From NCBI RefSeq assembly GCF_027920805.1, contig NZ_JANWOI010000004.1:496001-560000 (forward strand): DNA of 64,000 nucleotides, read 5' to 3'. Positions 46,344 to 53,867 of the stretch are shown here, one piece after another (within the stretch, counting starts at the first letter, position 1; the number at the start of each line of letters is the position of its first letter). The position numbers were made by a program, and so were the translations under genes. The DNA comes from Govania unica. Its GTDB lineage: Bacteria > Pseudomonadota > Alphaproteobacteria > Sphingomonadales > Govanellaceae. The notes beneath the pieces were generated by a model that searched no databases, was not told the DNA's origin, and saw only the letters and a program-made list of their open reading frames with translations.

Positions 46344-46900
46344 GCAATCTGTTGCTTCTTTCGGGCCCGGCGGTGGAGCCCTTGACGCTGGATGAAGTGA
46401 AGCTGCATCTGCGCGTGGATGGCTGCGAGGAAGACGGGCTTTTGTCCGCTTGCATCACCGCCGCGCGCCGCAGTGCCGAGGCCTATCTGCGGCGGGCGCT
46501 GATTGCGCAGCGCTGGCAGTATTATCTGGATGACTGGCCGGGTGTGGTGCTGCGCATTCCCTGTCCGCCGCTTAGGACGGTGGACATGATCCGTATTTAT
46601 GACGGGGATGGGGCGGTGCTGACAATGGACCCCGATCGCTATGAGGTGGATTGCCGGTCGGAGCCTGGGCGCATTGCCGCGCGCGGTGGAATTTGGCCCG
46701 CGCCCGGTCGGCGCATGGGCGGGATCGAGATCACGTTTGAGGCCGGATATGGCACGAGCTGGAACGCGGTGCCGCAGGATATCCGGGCCGGGCTGTTGAT
46801 GGCAGTGGCGGCCATGTATGAACAACGCGGGGCGACGGATGGGGGGTTGCCGCCGTCGATTGCTGCGCTCTGGTCGCCTTATCGCATGTTGTCATTTTAA
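46340..46900 (+). CDS. head-tail connector protein (GTA g6-like)
   Basis: A 186-residue adaptor that binds below the portal, of the HK97 gp6/phiE125 gp8 type. It has EPLTLDEVKLHLRVDGCEEDGLL, CITAARRSAEAYLRRALIAQRW and PQDIRAGLLMAVAAMYEQRG. These match g6 of GTA clusters, where it forms the ring between portal and stopper. It overlaps the adaptor gene before it. Confidence 0.87.
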   Translation: MSNLLLLSGPAVEPLTLDEVKLHLRVDGCEEDGLLSACITAARRSAEAYLRRALIAQRWQYYLDDWPGVVLRIPCPPLRTVDMIRIYDGDGAVLTMDPDRYEVDCRSEPGRIAARGGIWPAPGRRMGGIEITFEAGYGTSWNAVPQDIRAGLLMAVAAMYEQRGATDGGLPPSIAALWSPYRMLSF

Positions 46901-46915
46901 GGGAAGGAAACGTCG

Positions 46916-47239
46916 ATGGATGCGGGGGTCCTGAAACATCGGGTGTCGTTGCAGCAGGCCGAGCTTATGCCCTTGCCGGGTGGGAGTTTCGCTGAAACTC
47001 ACAAGACATTTGCCGCCGCATGGGCCGGGGTGCGGTTGACATCGGGGGCGGAAGATAGCCTTACGGGACGGCGGATTGAACGTGCGCGCTATCGGGTGAC
47101 GCTGCGGGAGCGGGCCGGATTGCGGGCGGCCGATCGTATTCTGTGGCGTGAACATGTTTTGCGTGTGCTGGCCTGCGATGAAAGTCCGGAAGATGGGCGT
47201 TATCTGACGTTCATGACGGAGGAGGAGCGCGGGCGATGA
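46916..47239 (+). CDS. head closure / head-tail adaptor protein (GTA g7-like)
   Basis: A 107-residue protein of the SPP1 gp16 head-closure type: LKHRVSLQQAELMPLPGGSF, AAAWAGVRLTSGAED and RYRVTLRERAGLRAADRILWR. It acts as the stopper that retains packaged DNA. GGAAGGAAA precedes the ATG; the stop overlaps the following gene. Confidence 0.85.
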   Translation: MDAGVLKHRVSLQQAELMPLPGGSFAETHKTFAAAWAGVRLTSGAEDSLTGRRIERARYRVTLRERAGLRAADRILWREHVLRVLACDESPEDGRYLTFMTEEERGR

Positions 47240-47544
47240 TCAGCATCGACGTCACGGGGGTGAACCCGCTGCTTGAGGGACAGGAGATTATCGCGGCGCG
47301 GACGGCGCTTGCGATTGCGGCAGCGGCAGAGGCCATTGCCGAAAATGCCAGAGGGCGACTTAATCCGGGAGGGAATCTTGCAGACAATATCTTGGTTGAA
47401 ACAGGCGATACGGAAACGTTGGTGCGCGCTCAAACGCCATATGCGGTTTATGTGGAATTCGGTACGAGTCGCATGGAAGCGCGACCTTTTCTGACGCCGG
47501 CCATTGAAGATTTGCGCGGGCGGCTTGGGGAGATTTTGCCATGA
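47236..47544 (+). CDS. HK97 gp10-family protein
   Basis: A 102-residue protein: helical N-terminus (AARTALAIAAAAEAIAENARG), then LVRAQTPYAVYVEFGTSRMEARPFLTPAIED, the typical C-terminal pattern of HK97 gp10-like head-tail joining proteins. The compact RcGTA cluster goes directly from the adaptor to the tail terminator, so this gene is an ancestral phage-like trait. It overlaps both neighbours. Confidence 0.83.
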   Translation: MISIDVTGVNPLLEGQEIIAARTALAIAAAAEAIAENARGRLNPGGNLADNILVETGDTETLVRAQTPYAVYVEFGTSRMEARPFLTPAIEDLRGRLGEILP

Positions 47545-47927
47545 GCGCCGCGCGGGCTGTGATGGCGGCGGTGCATGGGGCGTTGCAGGCGGCGGGGCTT
47601 CTTATTTATGACCATGTGCCGGAGGCGGCGGGGCTGCCTTATGTGACCTTTGGGCCGTTGATGGAACGGCCCTGGGAGGGGCAGGGGTTGGCCGGATGTG
47701 ATCTGCGGCTGACGCTGGATTTCTGGTCGGATGCGACGGGGCGTCATGACGTTCTTGGCGCTATGGAGTTGGCGCGCGGGGCGTTGTTTTCGGGCGCGCT
47801 GACGGCGGCTGGTTATCGATTGGTGCTTGTGGCAGAGGAGCTTTCTCAAGTTCTGCGCGAGACGGAGACACGGATTTTTCATGGCGTCATGCGGCTCAGG
47901 CTGTTGATGCATGATAGCAGTATTTAG
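47541..47927 (+). CDS. DUF3168 tail terminator protein (GTA g8-like)
   Basis: A 128-residue DUF3168 protein: AVHGALQAAGLLIYDHVPEAAGLPYV, the RLTLDFWSDATG strand, and HGVMRLRLLMHD at the end. Such proteins cap the tail tube and join it to the head. ATG overlaps the gp10-like stop. Confidence 0.86.
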   Translation: MSAARAVMAAVHGALQAAGLLIYDHVPEAAGLPYVTFGPLMERPWEGQGLAGCDLRLTLDFWSDATGRHDVLGAMELARGALFSGALTAAGYRLVLVAEELSQVLRETETRIFHGVMRLRLLMHDSSI

Positions 47928-47944
47928 CAAAAGGATCGGGACAG

Positions 47945-48358
47945 ATGGCGGCGGAAAAGGGACGGGCATTCATCTTGAAAATCGGCGACGGGGCAATGCC
48001 GGAGCTGTTCACCACAATCGGCGGCATGCGGGCGACGAGCCTCAGCATCAATAATGAACTGGTGGATGTGACCAATAAAAGTTCGGGCGGCTGGCGGGAA
48101 ATTTTGGGCGGGGCGGGGACGCGGGCGATTGCTGTGACCGGCAGCGGCGTCTTTACCAACAGTGCCGCCGAGAAAATATTTCAGGGCAAAGTGATGACGG
48201 CGGCGGTGAGCAATTATGAAATTGCCTTTGAAAGCGGTGACAGTTTTCGCGGCGCGTTTTTTGCCGCCAATCTGGATTTTTCCGGGGATCACAATGGCGA
48301 GCGGACTTATAGCCTGAGGCTTGATAGCGCGGGCGTTGTCAGTTTCACGGGGGCGTAA
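47945..48358 (+). CDS. major tail tube protein (GTA g9-like)
   Basis: A 137-residue tail protein of the TP901-1 major tail family: KGRAFILKIGDGAMPELFTTIGGMRATSLSINNE, ELVDVTNKSSGGWREIL and NLDFSGDHNGERTYSLRLDSAG. It forms hexameric rings of the tail tube. AAAAGGATCGGG precedes the ATG. Confidence 0.9.
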   Translation: MAAEKGRAFILKIGDGAMPELFTTIGGMRATSLSINNELVDVTNKSSGGWREILGGAGTRAIAVTGSGVFTNSAAEKIFQGKVMTAAVSNYEIAFESGDSFRGAFFAANLDFSGDHNGERTYSLRLDSAGVVSFTGA

Positions 48359-48361
48359 GGC

Positions 48362-48703
48362 ATGGCCAATGGATTGCGCGGGGAAATCGACCATGTGATC
48401 GATGGCGCGGTTTGGACTTTTCGTCCGAGCTTTCGCGCCATTATGGAGATTGAGGATAGTTTGGGCGCGGTGCTGCCGCTTGTACAGAAATTCGCGGCCG
48501 GTGGGTTTGGCGTGCGCGATGTTGCGGTCATTTTGTGGGCTACGGCGATCGAGGCTCCGGGGACGGCGCGGCATGATCTGGAGGCCGTGGGAGAGGCGGT
48601 GATCCGCACCGGCATTGCCGAACTTGCGGCGGTGGTGCGCGAGTTGCTGACGCAGATTCTGACAGGTGCAGGTCGGGGAAAGCCGATGCCGCCGGTTGGG
48701 TGA
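48362..48703 (+). CDS. tail assembly chaperone (GTA g10-like)
   Basis: A 113-residue protein: NGLRGEIDHVIDGAVWTFRPSFRAIMEIEDSLG is the hallmark of the gene-transfer-agent tail chaperone family (Phage_TAC type). It assists tape measure folding and tail tube assembly. Overlaps the next small gene. Confidence 0.88.
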   Translation: MANGLRGEIDHVIDGAVWTFRPSFRAIMEIEDSLGAVLPLVQKFAAGGFGVRDVAVILWATAIEAPGTARHDLEAVGEAVIRTGIAELAAVVRELLTQILTGAGRGKPMPPVG

Positions 48704-48897
48704 CGCCGACTGACTGGCGGCTGACGGCGCGATTTGCGCTTGGGGTTATGGGCTGGAGCCCGGAAAGTTTCTGGGCGGCGACGCCGGGCGATTTGCGGCT
48801 GGCTTGCGAGGGGCGGTTTCCGGTTGCGGGTGATGTTGCGGCGAGCCGCGATGATCTTGCCGAATTGATGCGGCGCTTTCCCGATCAGATATCATGA
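48700..48897 (+). CDS. second tail assembly chaperone (GTA g10.1-like)
   Basis: A 65-residue protein: WRLTARFALGVMGWSPESFWAATPGDLRLA matches the TIGR02216/rcc01693-type chaperone coded between g10 and the tape measure of GTA clusters. The GTG overlaps the g10 stop; the spacing recalls the paired chaperones of siphophages, though here by overlap and not an obvious slippery site. Confidence 0.86.
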   Translation: MTPTDWRLTARFALGVMGWSPESFWAATPGDLRLACEGRFPVAGDVAASRDDLAELMRRFPDQIS

Positions 48898-48906
48898 GGG
48901 TGATGG

Positions 48907-49521
48907 ATGGAAACGGTTCTTGACAGTTTGGTGGTGAAGATCCGGGCCGATACACAGGCGCTGGATCAGGGGATTGCGGCGGCGAGCGCGAATTTGCAGG
49001 GCTTGCAGGGGATCAGCGGGCAGGTTGAGACTACGGCGACGGCGCTTCATGACACTGCGCTGTCTTTTACCAGTTTGCTTGGGGACACGACGGAGGCGGC
49101 GACCAAACGCATGAGCACGGCGTTTGAGCGCATGGCGAAGTCGGGAAAATTTTCATTTGATAGTTTGCAGAATAGTGCGCTCGCGTCGCTTGCGCAGATC
49201 GTGACGAGTTTTGCCGGGGCCGGGCTTGAGGCGTTGTTTTCGGGTGGCGGATTGTTGTCGGGGATTTTGCCCGGACGGGCCGGGGGTGGCACGGTTTCGG
49301 CCGGGCAGCCTTATATGGTTGGGGAGCGCGGGGCGGAGCTGTTTGTTCCGTCCACAAGCGGACGCATTGCCACGGCGGGGTCGTTTGCACAGGGCGGTGA
49401 TCGGGCTGCGGGGGCGGTGAATATCACTGTGAATATTCAGTCGTCGGGAACGGCGGACGGCATGCGGCAAAGCGGGGCGCAGGTGGCGCGAGCGGTGCGG
49501 CGGGTGTTGTCCAGAGGGTGA
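48907..49521 (+). CDS. short tail tape measure protein (GTA g11-like)
   Basis: A 204-residue tape measure: an N-terminal helical part (DSLVVKIRADTQALDQGIAAASANLQ), an apolar Gly-rich segment (AGLEALFSGGGLLSGILPGRAGGG) and the conserved GQPYMVGERGAELFVPSTSG. Tape measure length sets tail length; about 200 residues is close to RcGTA and far below normal siphophages, so a very short tail is predicted. Confidence 0.9.
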   Translation: METVLDSLVVKIRADTQALDQGIAAASANLQGLQGISGQVETTATALHDTALSFTSLLGDTTEAATKRMSTAFERMAKSGKFSFDSLQNSALASLAQIVTSFAGAGLEALFSGGGLLSGILPGRAGGGTVSAGQPYMVGERGAELFVPSTSGRIATAGSFAQGGDRAAGAVNITVNIQSSGTADGMRQSGAQVARAVRRVLSRG

Positions 49522-49537
49522 GTTTTGGGGGAAGATC

Positions 49538-51886
49538 ATGCATTGGCTTGCGACTGCGGCGGACCGTATTGAAAGCGGCGTGATGAGGCGGTTTCATCCG
49601 TTGTTCTGGACGGTGAATTTTCCGCGTCCGATGATGGCGACGGTGGTCAACAGCGCTGCAGATGCGCTGGATGTGACGCTGGTGTTTTGTACCAGGAACG
49701 ATCTGGCCGGTTTGATCTGGGACTCGGTGGATCAGTATGATCATCCACTGATGGCTTATGAAACGCGGCGGGATTATCGCGATTGCGTGCTGTCCTTTCG
49801 TTGGCGTTCGACCAATCTGCCGGGCTTGACGGCGATCAATGGACCGACATTGACCATTGAGGGACGGGATGCCGCGGGGCATGCGCGGGTGTGGTATGTG
49901 CGGCTGTGGAATTACGCCGTGGGCAGTGCGAGCGACGCGGTGATCACGCTTGATTTCAATAATCTTGCGGGTGGGTTTCTGTTGCCGGGTGAAGCCGATC
50001 CGGTTTATCCGGGTGACATCGATCGGTTGTTTCTGAGCTTGATGCCGGAGGCTTATGTGCCCGGTGATACGGCGCCGATCAGTGGCGGGCCGGTGACGGC
50101 GCGGCTTCAGATTTCAGCGTTGAAGGTGACCGGCGGCGGATCGGTTATGACGGTTGGGGACAGTTATGTGCCGCTCCATGGGGCGGGGCTTGCGAACGGC
50201 TATGACGACAGTTGCAATCTGGTGCCGGAACGTATTCTGCGCAATGCGCGGATGCTCGGGTATAGCGGCTGGATCGATCATTATGTGGGCATGAGCCATT
50301 ATTTCCATCTTATGTGGAGCGCGGGTGAAGGGCGGTTTGTGGTCGATCCCGCAGTGACGCTCAATGCTGCTTGCGAGGCCTGGCATGAGGCGTTTTTCCG
50401 GGCGGCGCGGAGTTATGGATTCAAGGTTATCGTTTCGCTGTCGTTTGAACTGTTCAATGCTCATGCGCCGGAAGCCTGGAAGCAGCGCACGCATAATGGA
50501 TCGGCGGCGCTTACCGGGTGGGACCCGCCGTCGACGTTGCTTGCGCCGACCAATGGCGCGGCCATGGAATATCTTGGGGATGTGTTTCTGAGCTTTCTCG
50601 ATATGCAGGATGATGCGGGGGGAGAAATCCACGCGCAGATCGGCGAGCCCTGGTGGTGGTATCAGATTGCTGGAGACAGTGCGCCGTGTTTTTACGATGC
50701 GGCGACGACGGCGCTTTATACGGCGGAAACCGGGCTCGCGGTGCCGGCGAAACATCTGACGATTTTCGAGACGCCGACTGTGGCGCAGGTGGCTTATCTC
50801 GATTGGCTTGGGACCAAGCTTGGGGCGGCAACGCTTGGGCTTCGGGATGTGGTGCGGGCGGCTTATCCGGCGGCAAACATCAGTTTGCTGTTTTTCACGC
50901 CGCAGGTTTTGAATGCGGCGGCGCCGATGGTCAAGCGGGTCAATCTTCCGGTGATGAGCTGGGCTTATCCGGCGTTCGATTGTCTCGATGTGGAAGACTA
51001 TGACTATCTGATCGAGGGCGACTGGGCGGCCCATGAGGCGGGGCTGGATGCGGTGACGGCGGCGCTTGGATATGGTGCTGAGAATAGTCGCTATTTTGCC
51101 GGGTTCGTGTTGACGGCCGGGCATCCGGAGATCTGGGAGCGGATCGATCAGGCCATGGATCTGGCGCATCGGCGGCGGTTTTCGGCGACGATCGTCTGGG
51201 CCTTTTCACAGATCATGCGCGACGGCTTTGTGCATTTTGCCATCGAGGAGGATGAGGTGAGCGGGTTTCACGAAGTGCGGTTTCCGGAAGGCATCAGTTT
51301 CGGTTCATCGGGGGGGCCGAAATTCGCCACCACGGTGGTTGAAACTGTGTCGGGGCATGAGACGCGGAATTTGGAATGGGCGGAGGCGCGGGCTGAATAT
51401 GATGTTGGCACCGGGGTGCGCAGTGAGGCCGATCTTGCGGCGCTGATTGCCTTTTTCAGGGCGCGGCGTGGGCGGGCGTTCGGGTTTCGCTTTCGCGATT
51501 GGAGCGATGATCGTTCGGGGGCTCCGGGGCTTACGCCGACGGCGCTTGATCAGGCGATCGGCACTGGTAGCGGTGCGAAGACGACGTTTCAATTGGTGAA
51601 GCGTTATGAGAGCGGCGGCGAGATCCAGCAGCGGGTGATCCGCAAGCCGGTGGCGGGCAGTGTCAAAATCGCTCTCGGTGGTGTGGTGAAAACAAGCGGC
51701 TGGTCGGTGGACAGCGTCACCGGGGTTGTGAGTTTTGCGAGTGCGCCGCCGAACGGGGTTGCGGTGACGGCGGGCTTTCTGTTCGACGTGCCGGTGCGGT
51801 TCCGCGATGACAGATTGGCGGTGACCGCCGAAAATTTCTGTGCGGGGGCGGCGCCGGACGTGGGGCTTGTGGAAATTCGGGTTTGA
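49538..51886 (+). CDS. large fusion: N-terminal tail-sheath/TIM-barrel-like region with C-terminal DUF2460 (GTA g12-like)
   Basis: A 782-residue protein. Residues ~575-782 are DUF2460 (PEGISFGSSGGPKFATTVVET, RRGRAFGFRFRDWSDD, FQLVKRYESGG, VSFASAPPNGVAVTAGFLFDVPVRF), the distal tail protein of GTAs, normally ~210 residues alone. Residues 1-~570 are an added region resembling the non-contractile tail sheath-type proteins of some phages. Its middle (IDHYVGMSHYFHLMW, GFKVIVSLSFELFNAHAPEAW, IGEPWWWYQIAGD, VMSWAYPAFDCLDVEDYDYL) looks like a glycosidase-type TIM barrel. Enzymatic activity is unproven. Confidence 0.8.
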   Translation: MHWLATAADRIESGVMRRFHPLFWTVNFPRPMMATVVNSAADALDVTLVFCTRNDLAGLIWDSVDQYDHPLMAYETRRDYRDCVLSFRWRSTNLPGLTAINGPTLTIEGRDAAGHARVWYVRLWNYAVGSASDAVITLDFNNLAGGFLLPGEADPVYPGDIDRLFLSLMPEAYVPGDTAPISGGPVTARLQISALKVTGGGSVMTVGDSYVPLHGAGLANGYDDSCNLVPERILRNARMLGYSGWIDHYVGMSHYFHLMWSAGEGRFVVDPAVTLNAACEAWHEAFFRAARSYGFKVIVSLSFELFNAHAPEAWKQRTHNGSAALTGWDPPSTLLAPTNGAAMEYLGDVFLSFLDMQDDAGGEIHAQIGEPWWWYQIAGDSAPCFYDAATTALYTAETGLAVPAKHLTIFETPTVAQVAYLDWLGTKLGAATLGLRDVVRAAYPAANISLLFFTPQVLNAAAPMVKRVNLPVMSWAYPAFDCLDVEDYDYLIEGDWAAHEAGLDAVTAALGYGAENSRYFAGFVLTAGHPEIWERIDQAMDLAHRRRFSATIVWAFSQIMRDGFVHFAIEEDEVSGFHEVRFPEGISFGSSGGPKFATTVVETVSGHETRNLEWAEARAEYDVGTGVRSEADLAALIAFFRARRGRAFGFRFRDWSDDRSGAPGLTPTALDQAIGTGSGAKTTFQLVKRYESGGEIQQRVIRKPVAGSVKIALGGVVKTSGWSVDSVTGVVSFASAPPNGVAVTAGFLFDVPVRFRDDRLAVTAENFCAGAAPDVGLVEIRV

Positions 51887-51898
51887 GAGAGGGCGAAC

Positions 51899-52741
51899 AT
51901 GCGCACGACAACGGCGGATATGATTGCACATCTTGGGGGCGAGGTGACGCAGCTTGCCACGTGCTGGCGGGTGCGGCGGCGGGATGGCGTGACGCTTGGC
52001 TTTACCACTCATGATCAGAGTTTGCGCATTGGCGGTTTAACCTATCGGCCGTCGAGCGCCTTCAGTCCGACGGTGATCGCGGCAGGTCAGATGTTTGACA
52101 GTGACGATCTTGATGTGGAAGGGGCGCTTTCGGACAGCGCCATCAATGCGGCGGATCTGCGGGCCGGGCTTTATGATTTCGCGGCAGTCGATCTTTTTCT
52201 GGTCAACTGGGCGGCTCCGGAGTCTGGCAATCTTCATATCAAAAGCGGCTGGATCGGCGAGGTGCGCATGGGACGCGGCACATATGTGGCCGAGTTGCGT
52301 GGCCTGACGACGGTTTTGCGGCAGAGTTATGCGACGATTTACAGCGCTGAATGCAGTGCGGATCTGGGGGATAAACACTGCCGGGTCGATCTTGAAACCC
52401 TGACTGTGAGCGGCAGTGTGATCGCGGTTGCGGATCGGCGGCTGTTTACGGCGAGCGCGCTTGGCAAGCCGGACGGGTATTTTGCTTATGGGCGGCTGCG
52501 CTGGCGGACAGGACAGAATGCCGGGCGTGGGATTGAGGTCAAGACGCAAGCGGGCAATATCATCGGGTTGTTCGATGCCATGGCAGGGGAGATTGCGGTG
52601 GGAGATCTGTTTTCGATCAGTCCGGGCTGCGACAAGCGCTTTGCCACCTGCCGGACGAAATTCGCCAATGTGGCGAACTATCGCGGCCATCCCCATGTGC
52701 CGGGGATGGACGCGATGCTGGCTTATCCCGGATTGACTTAG
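51899..52741 (+). CDS. DUF2163 tail hub protein with Fe-S type cysteines (GTA g13-like)
   Basis: A 280-residue protein. The N-terminal DUF2163 domain (TCWRVRRRDGVTLGFTTHDQSL, GLYDFAAVDLFLVNW) is followed by the C-terminal BR0599-type region (ECSADLGDKHC...GCDKRFATCRTKFANVANYRG). Cysteines 152, 161, 244 and 251 match the iron-sulfur binding set described for the RcGTA hub. The stop overlaps the convergent reverse-strand gene. Confidence 0.9.
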   Translation: MRTTTADMIAHLGGEVTQLATCWRVRRRDGVTLGFTTHDQSLRIGGLTYRPSSAFSPTVIAAGQMFDSDDLDVEGALSDSAINAADLRAGLYDFAAVDLFLVNWAAPESGNLHIKSGWIGEVRMGRGTYVAELRGLTTVLRQSYATIYSAECSADLGDKHCRVDLETLTVSGSVIAVADRRLFTASALGKPDGYFAYGRLRWRTGQNAGRGIEVKTQAGNIIGLFDAMAGEIAVGDLFSISPGCDKRFATCRTKFANVANYRGHPHVPGMDAMLAYPGLT

Positions 52742-53361
52742 GCTTCGACCTGTTCCGGGATGGTTTCGGAGATGGCTTCAGGCGCTGTGTCCGGGGTGGC
52801 TTCGGCTTCGGCCGGGGGCTGTTTCGGGAACAGCTGGTCGTGAGCGCCGTTCACCCGGCCTGAGACAGCCGCGATCTGCTGGGCGAGCTGTTGCAGGTTG
52901 AAGACGTCGCCGCGGTAATAGAAGCGGTTGGTCTCGGGGTCATAGAGCCGGTAGATATGCTCGTCCTTCGGCAGTTTTTCGCCCAGAGCCCCGATGGGGC
53001 CAAGGAAATCATAGGCGATGACCTGATTTTTGCTGCCGTTGATCCAGTCATCGGTCTTTTCGTCGGCGAGGTCCCAGAGATTGCGCAGGCGGTCGTCGCT
53101 GAGCGGGAATTCTTGCGGAATACCAAGGGCCTGACGCAGGAATTCACCACGGCGCTTGGCCTTGGCGCGGTTCGGCCACAACAGGCGCGAGATCTGTTGG
53201 GCTGCAGTCAGGAAACTTTGCGCGGCAAAGAACACGCCGCCCTTCGACTGCTTTTCAAGTGATTGATTGAAAAGGTTAAGCGCGGTTTCCGCATACATGC
53301 ACTGGTTACGCAGTTCATGGATGTAGAGCGCGAATGTGTTGGCGTCCATGTTGATCGTCAC
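52738..53361 (-). CDS. reverse-strand hypothetical protein between hub and peptidase genes
   Basis: A 207-residue soluble protein, largely helical (FALYIHELRNQCMYAETALNL, GGVFFAAQSFLTAAQQIS, RGEFLRQALGIPQEFPLSDDR, LRNLWDLADEKTDDWI), with an acidic Pro/Glu/Ala-rich tail. No signal peptide and no recognised family. GTG start at 53361 behind a strong GGAGGAG. It is oriented against the tail genes and overlaps the end of the hub gene by 4 nt, so it is an inserted independent unit. Confidence 0.78.
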   Translation of the reverse strand: MTINMDANTFALYIHELRNQCMYAETALNLFNQSLEKQSKGGVFFAAQSFLTAAQQISRLLWPNRAKAKRRGEFLRQALGIPQEFPLSDDRLRNLWDLADEKTDDWINGSKNQVIAYDFLGPIGALGEKLPKDEHIYRLYDPETNRFYYRGDVFNLQQLAQQIAAVSGRVNGAHDQLFPKQPPAEAEATPDTAPEAISETIPEQVEA

Positions 53362-53414
53362 GGGTTGAAACTCCTCCGGTTTAGGGGGGCTATCTTAGAG
53401 GGTTCGACTGCAAA

Positions 53415-53867
53415 ATGAAGCGCAATTTCATGGATTGTCCGAGCAACTCCGCTGCAGATTTGCGGGCTGCCATTGTGGACAAGGGACGGAGCTATCTTGG
53501 CACCCCGTTCCGTCATCAGGGGCGGGCGCCCGGGCGGGGGCTCGACTGTATCGGTGTGGTCGCCTGCATTGGCCGGGAGCTTGGGCTGTTTGACTATGAT
53601 GCGACGGGCTATGCCCGCCAGCCCACGTCCTGGACAAGCCTGCGCCGTCATGTGGATGCGGCTGGCTTCGTCCGGGTCGAGACGGCGAAACCGGGCGATG
53701 TGTATCTCATGGCCATTATCGATCGGCCGCAGCATGTGGCGCTCGTGACCGATCGCGGCATGCTGCATGCCTGGATGCACACCCGGAGCGTGGTCGAACA
53801 CGGGCTGGATGCGCTATGGGCGAGCCGCGTTGTCTCAATCTATCGTTTTCCAGGAGTATGCGACTGA
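53415..53867 (+). CDS. NlpC/P60 cell-wall peptidase of the tail (GTA g14-like)
   Basis: A 150-residue peptidase with the catalytic cysteine in RGLDCIGVVACIGRELGL (C45) and histidine in PQHVALVTDRG. Family members on phage and GTA tails cut peptidoglycan cross-links during DNA entry. It continues the plus-strand tail operon after the reverse gene; the stop overlaps the tail-tip gene by one base. Confidence 0.9.
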   Translation: MKRNFMDCPSNSAADLRAAIVDKGRSYLGTPFRHQGRAPGRGLDCIGVVACIGRELGLFDYDATGYARQPTSWTSLRRHVDAAGFVRVETAKPGDVYLMAIIDRPQHVALVTDRGMLHAWMHTRSVVEHGLDALWASRVVSIYRFPGVCD

